From NCBI GenBank assembly GCA_034437555.1, contig DAOTTQ010000030.1, forward strand, positions 1 to 64,000: 64,000 bases of DNA, given 5' to 3'. The position numbers and the translations under genes are program-made. A model generated the notes under the pieces. It worked only from the letters and a program-made list of their open reading frames with translations, had not been told where the DNA came from and made no database searches. Of this stretch, positions 58,078 to 64,000 are shown piece by piece. Numbering within the stretch: position 1 is the first letter of the stretch; every line of letters begins with the position of its first letter. This DNA comes from JANWYT01 sp034437555. Lineage in GTDB: Bacteria > Chloroflexota > Anaerolineae > Aggregatilineales > Phototrophicaceae.

Positions 58078-58944
58078 ATGCTAAACATTGGCGATTTTGA
58101 AGTTCACCTTATTAATGATGTAACCACCCATGTAGATGGCGGTGGCGCATTTGGCTTAATCCCTAAAAAACTGTGGTCGCGTTACTTCACCCCCAGCGAT
58201 GATAACATGATTCCCATGTGCCAAACCTGCCTGTACGTCCGCGCACACGGCAAGCACATCCTCATCGACACGGGCTTAGGCACGCGCCTAGAGGACAAGC
58301 ATCGGCGCATGTGGAACATCCAAAATGAGGGGGGGCTATTGCGGGGCTTGGGGGTGTTGGGCGTGCAACCCGAACAAATCGACCTTGTGATAAATACCCA
58401 CCTTCACAGTGACCATTGCGGGGGCAATGTGCGCCTTGCAGAAGATGGCAAAACGCTCTTGCCCACCTTTCCAAATGCTGAATATGTGGTGCAACGTCGT
58501 GAATACGAAGACGCCATGCACCCCAATGAGCGCACGTCTGCCACCTATATTCTTAGCAACTATGCGTCCCTTGTAGAGAGCGGGCAAATGCGATTGTTGG
58601 ATGGCGATACCGAGCTATTAGAGGGCATTACGGGCATTGTTACAGAGGGTCACACGCCCGCCCACATGAGCATCACCCTAGAAAGCGAGGGGCAAAGTGC
58701 AATTTTCTTGTGTGATGTATCTAGCTACGCCGTCCATTTTGAACGCCTAAGCTGGATGACGGCGTATGATGTAGAACCGCTAAAAACCCTAGAAACCAAA
58801 CGCCGTTTGCAAGCATGGGCATTAGAAAAAAACGCGCTTCTCATCTTCCCCCACGATACAAAGCGCACAGCAGGCTACTTGCGCCAACACGATAATCTTA
58901 GCGTGTTTTTAGAAGCCATTGATGAGCCGTTTGTGGGGGAATAA
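58078..58944 (+). CDS. Metallo-beta-lactamase-fold hydrolase
   Basis: A 288-residue MBL-fold protein. The H-x-H-x-D-H signature is 'HLHSDHCGG' near residue 107, the next His is in 'VTEGHTPAHMS' near residue 196, the bridging Asp in 'FLCDVSS' and the last His in 'IFPHDTK'. The fold serves many hydrolytic roles (lactones, thioesters, phosphodiesters), and this subgroup with 'LINDVTTHVDGGGAFG' at the N-terminus is often annotated as N-acyl homoserine lactonase-like, but no specific activity can be claimed. It follows the adenosine deaminase gene by 47 bases on the same strand. Confidence 0.88.
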   Translation: MLNIGDFEVHLINDVTTHVDGGGAFGLIPKKLWSRYFTPSDDNMIPMCQTCLYVRAHGKHILIDTGLGTRLEDKHRRMWNIQNEGGLLRGLGVLGVQPEQIDLVINTHLHSDHCGGNVRLAEDGKTLLPTFPNAEYVVQRREYEDAMHPNERTSATYILSNYASLVESGQMRLLDGDTELLEGITGIVTEGHTPAHMSITLESEGQSAIFLCDVSSYAVHFERLSWMTAYDVEPLKTLETKRRLQAWALEKNALLIFPHDTKRTAGYLRQHDNLSVFLEAIDEPFVGE

Positions 58945-58959
58945 GAGGGGTTTATGCCC

Positions 58960-59934
58960 CTACCCTTGCCGTTCTTGCCACTCTGCAATGGATGCTTGGA
59001 TAAAGGCGCGTACTTCAACATCACGCACTTCGTCCACAAATTCATAATAATCGTTGTCCACACGGATTCTTACACCGCCCCCCAACGCAGGCAACACATG
59101 AATTTCTCGCGCAGGGAACATGCCCGTTTGACGCAACTTATACTGCAAAAATTGCTCAATTGCGCTAGGAATGTCTAAATCGGGGGGTGGCACAAATTCC
59201 ACTTTTTTCACGCCCATTCGCCCATGCACAATGCTGGCAGGGTTGTCATCAAAGCGGTAGCTAGGCAAGTCACCCGGCACAGCATCGCCCTTTGGCACTC
59301 TTGGCGCATCCTTAGCAGGTGTAATGGGGTGCGGGCGGTCTTCTGGACGAAGCAAATCACCCACACTCGGCAATGGCACATCATCCGATGCCATCTCTGG
59401 CGCACTGGCAACGGGCGCAGGTTGTGGCACAGGTGCAGGTTTAGGTGCAGGTGCGTCCTCTGTGGGGGGGTTGTCGTCGGCTTGCATGATGATGCTAGAG
59501 AGTTCTTTCATAATGCGCGTAAATTCGCGCTTGGCATCGGGTGCATCGGCTAAAGAACGATAGCCCTTCTCGCCAATTTTTACCAGCAACCGCCCATCGC
59601 GCTCATCACGCAACACCGATAACGCCAGTTCTGCACGCACACTTTGCCCACTGGCAAGTTTTATTGTGCCGTCCACCACTCGGGGCGCAGACACAAGCAA
59701 TTCAAGGTCGGGCAGGTCATCGGGCGAAAAAGACGCTTGCTTAAGCAATTCCAGCCCACTAGGGGCGTTATTTGTGGGGGTGACGGTTTCTGGCGCAAGC
59801 GTTTCGTTTTTCTTGCGCCTTGCCCAGCGCACATACACCGACGCAATATACACCGCCAACAAAAACAATGGCAACAAGATAACCAGCATCAACGCTTGCA
59901 CAATGCCCTGTGAGAAAAACTCGCCGTAGTCCAT
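58960..59934 (-). CDS. Membrane-anchored protein of unknown function
   Basis: A 324-residue protein with one N-terminal helix (about 10-32) followed by a basic stop-transfer 'RWARRKKNE', so the bulk is cytoplasmic. A first domain at about 60-150 ('LELLVSAPRVVDGTIKLASGQSV') is followed by a Pro/Ala-rich linker (about 150-235) and a second alpha/beta domain at the end ('REIHVLPALGGGVRIRVDNDYYEFVDEV', 'FIQASIAEWQE'). The family is not recognised. Fourteen bases after mutM on the same strand, at the end of the cluster. Confidence 0.68.
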   Translation of the reverse strand: MDYGEFFSQGIVQALMLVILLPLFLLAVYIASVYVRWARRKKNETLAPETVTPTNNAPSGLELLKQASFSPDDLPDLELLVSAPRVVDGTIKLASGQSVRAELALSVLRDERDGRLLVKIGEKGYRSLADAPDAKREFTRIMKELSSIIMQADDNPPTEDAPAPKPAPVPQPAPVASAPEMASDDVPLPSVGDLLRPEDRPHPITPAKDAPRVPKGDAVPGDLPSYRFDDNPASIVHGRMGVKKVEFVPPPDLDIPSAIEQFLQYKLRQTGMFPAREIHVLPALGGGVRIRVDNDYYEFVDEVRDVEVRAFIQASIAEWQERQG

Positions 59935-59948
59935 GCTTATGCCCTTTT

Positions 59949-60776
59949 TTACGCGCTAGTAAGGGGCTGACAACTGGGGCAAAAGTGCGTGCCACGTTGC
60001 GCCACCCGTATCTTTTGTATGATTGTGCCACACTTTAGGCAGGGTTGTCCATCACGCCCATATACAAAAAAAGCCGTTTGGGCTGACCCTTTAGTCCCAT
60101 CGGGCTTGCGATACCAGTTAATGCTTGCCCCTTCGTGGTCGATGCCTGCTTGTAAAGACGCGCGGACGGTATGATAGAGCGCGGTGATTTCTTCATGGGT
60201 AAGGCTGTTTACGGAGCGCAAAGGGTGAATATTGGCGCGAAACAGCGACTCATCCGCATAGATATTACCCACGCCTGCCAAAAACGCTTGGTCAAGTAGC
60301 AACGCTTTAATGCCCCGTGCGCTTCCTAACATGCGTTCATAGAACACTTGGGGCGTAAACGCATCTTCTAAGGGTTCGGGTCCCAGCTTATCAAACACCG
60401 TACTGGTATCTGTAACCAGCCACATGCGCCCAAACCGCCGAGAATCGCTGAAGCGTAGCTCTTGCCCATCGGTAAACATGATAGTAGCGCGTACCCAACG
60501 GTCTTGGTCATGGGGTGTGTCTTTGTCACTCATATACAGCCGTCCCGTCATCCTAAGATGCACCAAAAGCGTGTGGTCTGTTAGCGTGATGACCACATAT
60601 TTGGCACGGCGCGACACCGCTAAAATGGTCTGTGAAACCAGCATATTGCCAAACACTTCTGGACTAGGGGTTTGGATGGTTTTGGGGGCATGTACCACCG
60701 CACCGACAATACACTTGCCCACTAGCTGGGGGCGCAAGCTACGAGCAACCGTTTCTACTTCTGGCAATTCTGGCAT
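59949..60776 (-). CDS. mutM: Formamidopyrimidine-DNA glycosylase
   Basis: A 275-residue base-excision repair enzyme that removes 8-oxoguanine and ring-opened purines and nicks the strand. N-terminal 'MPELPEVETVARSL' carries the catalytic Pro and Glu, 'LLVHLRMTGRLYM' is the core strand, 'GVGNIYADESLFRANIHP' is the helix-2-turn-helix, and the C-terminal zinc finger is C-x2-C-x16-C-x2-C ('CLKCG'... 'CPSC'). It lies 13 bases after the TVP38-type gene, in one transcript. Confidence 0.96.
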   Translation of the reverse strand: MPELPEVETVARSLRPQLVGKCIVGAVVHAPKTIQTPSPEVFGNMLVSQTILAVSRRAKYVVITLTDHTLLVHLRMTGRLYMSDKDTPHDQDRWVRATIMFTDGQELRFSDSRRFGRMWLVTDTSTVFDKLGPEPLEDAFTPQVFYERMLGSARGIKALLLDQAFLAGVGNIYADESLFRANIHPLRSVNSLTHEEITALYHTVRASLQAGIDHEGASINWYRKPDGTKGSAQTAFFVYGRDGQPCLKCGTIIQKIRVAQRGTHFCPSCQPLTSA

Positions 60777-60789
60777 GTGATGTATTCCT

Positions 60790-61542
60790 TTAGGCTGATG
60801 TGTCGTCTTTGGGCTTGTTGCGCTCTAGTAGCTCGCCAATTTGCTTACGAAACAGCAACGGCACAGCAATCATCACTGCCACCAAGCCGTAAATCAAAAT
60901 GAGGCTAGAGCTTTCATTCACAGCAGATTCGCCCAACCACACAAACAAGAACGTTGGGAAGAAGCCCAGAATAAGACTTACCCAGAAATAGTGAACATAC
61001 TTAATTTTGGTTAAACCCACGGCATAGCTGATGAAGTCCCACAGCGAAAAGAGTACAATCCTCGCAATAGCTAACGATTGCCAGCCACCCAGCTTATTCT
61101 GCACAAAGTCATCCACTTGCCCCATGCCGTCCTTGCCCACCAGCTTCGCCACCATCGGGCGACCCAAGCGGCGCGCAATAAAGAAGCTAATGCTCCCCCC
61201 GATAACCTCACCTATCAGTGTATATAGCACACCCAGCCATACATTGCCAAAGAGCGTGCCAGCAATCACCTGAATGGGACCACTGGTTAGGGGCGCAAAA
61301 ACATAGGTCGCGGCTTTTAACGCAATATACGCCAGTGGCGCAAGCGGACCCGCCTCACTAATAAAGCGTTGTAATTCGGGGATGCCGATCCAGTTCATTA
61401 AAAACGTCACCACGCTCACGAATACAATCAAACCCAGAATGCCCACAATGATTTGCATCACGGGCGGTCTTTCGTTCACGTTGGGGTCGGTGACGGTGTA
61501 TTGCTCATGAAGTGGGTTATCATGCTTCTCGGGGTTGCTCAA
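60790..61542 (-). CDS. TVP38/TMEM64-family (DedA-like) membrane protein
   Basis: A 250-residue protein with about six hydrophobic segments. The family's central motif is visible: 'FAPLTSGPIQVIAGTLFGNVWLGVLYTLIGEVIGGSISFFIARRLGRP', with the G-x-x-F/L-G and the R-x-x-G-R-P end, and later 'RIVLFSLWDFISYAVGLTKI'. DedA/TVP38 proteins act in lipid scrambling or envelope homeostasis in the cytoplasmic membrane. It is the middle gene of the prs-TVP38-mutM cluster. Confidence 0.9.
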   Translation of the reverse strand: MSNPEKHDNPLHEQYTVTDPNVNERPPVMQIIVGILGLIVFVSVVTFLMNWIGIPELQRFISEAGPLAPLAYIALKAATYVFAPLTSGPIQVIAGTLFGNVWLGVLYTLIGEVIGGSISFFIARRLGRPMVAKLVGKDGMGQVDDFVQNKLGGWQSLAIARIVLFSLWDFISYAVGLTKIKYVHYFWVSLILGFFPTFLFVWLGESAVNESSSLILIYGLVAVMIAVPLLFRKQIGELLERNKPKDDTSA

Positions 61543-61578
61543 AGTGTCTCCTTTTCGTGCGGATAGATATAGATGTGC

Positions 61579-61606
61579 CTTACCCCTTTATACGCAAAGG
61601 GGCAAG
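61579..61606 (-). promoter_or_regulatory. Intercistronic hairpin between prs and the TVP38-type gene
   Basis: On the minus strand CTTGCCCCTTT and AAAGGGGTAAG can pair over 11 positions (one G-U) around a six-base loop. There is no U tract after it, so RNA processing or attenuation is more likely than complete termination. Confidence 0.4.
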
Positions 61607-61628
61607 ACAACGATGCAGAAGCACGTTC

Positions 61629-62663
61629 CTATTCTTTGAACAATTCGCCCACGCTACGCCCCTCATGAGCGCGAAGAATCACCTCTGTTAGCAACGGCGC
61701 AATCGAAAGCACGGTCATATTGGGAAGTTTCTTGCGGGCGGGGATGGGCAAGGTATTGGTAAAGATAATCTCTTTTAGGTTGAGGCTGGCAAAGCGTTCA
61801 TACGCCACATCCGCCAAGAAAGCGTGCGTAAACGCAAAGTAAACGTCTTTTGCGCCTGCCTCGCGCACCACATTTACGGCGTTTACAATGCTACCGGCGG
61901 TATTCACTTCGTCATCGACCAATAGCACGTTCTTGCCTTGCACATCACCAATAAGCGAAAGGGCTTGGGGGCGTTCTGCATTGTCAACACGGCGTTTTTC
62001 TACAAATGCCAGTGGCACATCAAGAGTTTCTGCCCAGTTGCGCCCTTGCTTCGCAAACCCTAAATCTGTCGCCACCACCACCAAATCGGGGATGTTCTTC
62101 TCGCGGATGTAATCACTTAACAAATAAAATGCCGTTAGCGCGTCACCGGGAATGTTGAAGAAGCCTTGTATTTGCCCACTGTGTAAATCAATGGTGATAT
62201 AGCGGTCTGCGCCTGCGGTTTCTATCATATTGGCAATTAAACGCGCCGTAATCGGCACGCGCGGTTGGTCTTTTTTATCGCTGCGCGTGTACGTTAAATA
62301 AGGCACAACCAAGTTAATGCGCCACGCCGAGTCACGTTTAAGCGCGTCTATCATAATGAGGGTTTCCATGATGGTTTCGTGAATCGGTGATGCCATCGTT
62401 TGGATGAGATAGACATCCTTACCGCGCACACTCTCGTTTAGCTTAACAAAGATATTTTCGTTAGAAAACTTGGTGCGTTCATACGCACCCAAATGGATGT
62501 CGGAGTAAGTAGACTGGTGTGAAATAACATCGGCAACTTCTTGCCCCAGTTCCGTAGAAGATGTGCCAGCAAACAACTTCATTTTGCCAAAGAGCATCCG
62601 TGATTGACGCTCATCATAGGGTGTATCGTATTTTGTTCCGGGGACTTTGCGTGGGTCGGTCAC
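61629..62663 (-). CDS. prs: Ribose-phosphate pyrophosphokinase
   Basis: A 344-residue PRPP synthetase that makes phosphoribosyl pyrophosphate from ribose 5-phosphate and ATP for nucleotide, His and Trp synthesis. Marks: 'MKLFAGTSSTELGQEV' near residue 28, 'YTRSDKKDQPRVPITARLIANMIE' near residue 120, 'ITIDLHSGQIQGFF', 'VVVATDLGFAKQGRNWAE' and the PRPP loop 'LLVDDEVNTAGS' near residue 245. A start at GTG 62663 is preferred because AAAGGA lies nine bases before it; an ATG three codons earlier lies too close to that site. The N-terminus is about 27 residues longer than usual. Cluster with meaB upstream. Confidence 0.95.
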   Translation of the reverse strand: MTDPRKVPGTKYDTPYDERQSRMLFGKMKLFAGTSSTELGQEVADVISHQSTYSDIHLGAYERTKFSNENIFVKLNESVRGKDVYLIQTMASPIHETIMETLIMIDALKRDSAWRINLVVPYLTYTRSDKKDQPRVPITARLIANMIETAGADRYITIDLHSGQIQGFFNIPGDALTAFYLLSDYIREKNIPDLVVVATDLGFAKQGRNWAETLDVPLAFVEKRRVDNAERPQALSLIGDVQGKNVLLVDDEVNTAGSIVNAVNVVREAGAKDVYFAFTHAFLADVAYERFASLNLKEIIFTNTLPIPARKKLPNMTVLSIAPLLTEVILRAHEGRSVGELFKE

Positions 62664-62697
62664 AGGTTTCATTCCTTTGTTGGGGTGTTGGGCGTTT

Positions 62698-63708
62698 TCA
62701 TGGTTGATTATAGGTGATTTCTAGCAGTTTCACGACAGCCGATTGTGGGTCTATTTGTTTAGTTTGCACAGCTTCTATGATGTCCTTAAACGTTTCGGCT
62801 GGCACAACTTGGGTTAGGCGTTGGATAAGGGCTTCTTGCAGGCGTTCACGCAGTTCTAGCTCTATAAAGCGTGTTTTTCGGGCGATGGTTGTGCCACTTT
62901 CAGCCAAAAATGTGCGATGAGACTGTATGGCAGTTATCAGTTCATCAATGCCTTTGTTGTCGATGGCGACGGTTTGCACCACAGGCACATTCCAAAACGC
63001 GCCTTGTGCGGGGGGCGTGTGGTTGCTCACCGTCATCATTTGTCCGTGATGTGCCACCAAATGCTCTTTTGCGCTTGGATGCCCTAGCTCTAGCATGGCA
63101 CGCAATGCGCGCACCGTTTGGCTTGCGCCCACACGGTCAGCTTTGTTCACCACCAAAATATCGGCAATTTCTAAAATGCCCGCTTTGATGGCTTGCACGT
63201 CATCGCCCAAGCCGGGGGCTTCTACCACCAGCGTGGTATCGGCGGTACGCACAATATCCACTTCGCTTTGCCCTGCGCCAACGGTTTCCACAATTACATA
63301 GTCAAAGCCTGCGCTGTCCATCGCTCGCACCGCATCACGGGTTGCCCGTGAAAGTCCGCCCAAGCTACCGCGTGTTGCCATACTACGAATAAACACGCCA
63401 CTATCGCCAGAAAGCTCACGCATCCGTATTCTATCGCCCAAAATAGCCCCACCACTAAAGGGGCTAGTGGGGTCTACGGCAATAATCGCCACTGTTTTAT
63501 CTTGGGCGCGTAAACCTTTGGTAAGCGTATTCACAAGCGAACTTTTGCCTGTGCCGGGCGCACCCGTTACACCAATCACCCACGCCTTGCCCGTGTGTGG
63601 ATGCAAGGCTTTTAGGGCTTCATCAGCTTGCCCGTTTTCAATGTGTGTTAAAAGACGTGCCAGAGCGCGTCGGCTACCCTGTAGCATGTCTTGCACCAGT
63701 GTTTCCAT
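62698..63708 (-). CDS. meaB: MeaB/ArgK-type GTPase, methylmalonyl-CoA mutase chaperone
   Basis: A 336-residue G3E GTPase that protects and reloads the B12 cofactor of methylmalonyl-CoA mutase. P-loop 'GVTGAPGTGKSSLVNTL' near residue 43, 'AVDPTSPFSGGAILGDRIRM' near residue 75, the switch 'ETVGAGQSEVDIVR' near residue 137, and 'NKADRVGA' for guanine recognition. A dimerisation arm of helices follows at the C-terminus. The ATG at 63708 starts four bases after the stop of the mutase B12-subunit gene, so the two are translationally coupled. Confidence 0.94.
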   Translation of the reverse strand: METLVQDMLQGSRRALARLLTHIENGQADEALKALHPHTGKAWVIGVTGAPGTGKSSLVNTLTKGLRAQDKTVAIIAVDPTSPFSGGAILGDRIRMRELSGDSGVFIRSMATRGSLGGLSRATRDAVRAMDSAGFDYVIVETVGAGQSEVDIVRTADTTLVVEAPGLGDDVQAIKAGILEIADILVVNKADRVGASQTVRALRAMLELGHPSAKEHLVAHHGQMMTVSNHTPPAQGAFWNVPVVQTVAIDNKGIDELITAIQSHRTFLAESGTTIARKTRFIELELRERLQEALIQRLTQVVPAETFKDIIEAVQTKQIDPQSAVVKLLEITYNQP

Positions 63709-63712
63709 CGGG

Positions 63713-64000
63713 TTAGCTTGCCCCTTTAGCATCCACCAGCCCATGAATAAAAACCTTGATGTCCTCTGTGGATGTGCCGGGACCAAACACACCCACCACA
63801 CCCAACGCCCTTAGGGATTCGCGGTCTTCATCGGGGATAATGCCCCCCACAATGATGGGGACATCAGAGAGTTCATTGGCGTTCATCACTTCACGGATAC
63901 GCGGAATTAGCGTCATGTGTGCGCCACTAAGAATACTTAATCCTACCACGTCCACATCTTCTTGTAGGGCAGCTTCGGCAATCATTTCAGGGGTTTGGCG
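63713..64000 (-). CDS. Methylmalonyl-CoA mutase B12-binding subunit/domain (5' end outside window)
   Basis: The last 95 residues of a cobalamin-binding domain; the frame stays open to the window edge. 'RQTPEMIAEAALQEDVDVVGLSILSGAHMTLIPRI' is the second half of the B12 domain, with the S-x-L-S-G loop that contacts the cofactor, followed by 'PIIVGGIIPDEDRESLRALGVVGVFGPGTS', the typical C-terminus. The Asp-x-His-x-x-Gly that ligates cobalt would lie just outside. This enzyme interconverts methylmalonyl-CoA and succinyl-CoA. Its meaB partner follows directly. Whether it is a separate small subunit or the tail of a one-piece mutase cannot be seen here. Confidence 0.9.
   Translation of the reverse strand, partial: RQTPEMIAEAALQEDVDVVGLSILSGAHMTLIPRIREVMNANELSDVPIIVGGIIPDEDRESLRALGVVGVFGPGTSTEDIKVFIHGLVDAKGAS

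Overview
The window is a stretch of bacterial chromosome with roughly balanced base composition and densely packed genes on both strands. It is mostly housekeeping genes with a few accessory patches. The gene content fits a member of the Chloroflexota, probably Anaerolineae. It has an 11-GAF sensor kinase, a cobalamin-dependent methylmalonyl-CoA mutase subunit beside meaB, amylomaltase and neopullulanase side by side, surface lipoproteins with Pro/Thr-rich linkers, and a T-box in front of pheST. This placement is an inference from gene content; no rRNA or marker phylogeny is available. There is no phage, IS element or CRISPR array.

Layout: 1-5760 holds a cut-off gene end, a polytopic membrane protein, a sugar-type solute-binding protein, a GNAT protein, tRNA-Asn with a clear promoter and terminator, a GT2 glycosyltransferase and a Nudix hydrolase. 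5788-7137 is the infC-rpmI-rplT operon (minus strand), where infC probably starts at ATT. 7314-10728 is malQ plus a neopullulanase-type GH13 enzyme. 10812-18104 holds cdsA, small unknown proteins, a secreted protein, a homologue of acyl-ACP reductase, an M19 dipeptidase and a BCS1-like AAA ATPase. 18274-29900 is a signalling locus: REC plus degenerate GGDEF, a 2590-residue multi-GAF histidine kinase, a single-domain response regulator, an alpha/beta-hydrolase-fold protein lacking its nucleophile, and thiamine pyrophosphokinase.

29973-34003 is pheS-pheT behind a complete T-box leader with a Phe (UUC) specifier. 34345-36516 is an accessory patch of very small genes: an excisionase-like HTH protein, a 93-residue peptide gene with its own promoter and terminator, two further small unknown genes and an HNH protein. 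36560-41426 holds UbiB-like kinase and ArsA-like ATPase genes that overlap, then an ECF-type sigma factor and a membrane partner with eight 30-bp tandem repeats. 41515-47504 holds a MOSC protein, two lipoproteins (one a second nucleophile-less alpha/beta-hydrolase fold), a trypsin-fold peptidase without signal peptide, and glutamate dehydrogenase.

47843-58944 holds dnaE, pfkA, secA, small unknown genes, adenosine deaminase and an MBL-fold hydrolase. 58960-64000 is one minus-strand cluster: methylmalonyl-CoA mutase B12 subunit (cut by the window end), meaB, prs, a TVP38-family membrane protein, mutM and an unknown membrane-anchored protein.

The most unusual material is the signalling locus with its dead-looking enzymes (degenerate GGDEF, Ser-to-Gly hydrolase), the independent second dead hydrolase in a lipoprotein, and the small-gene patch upstream of the HNH gene. 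I could not run any search, so family calls rest on motifs read by eye.
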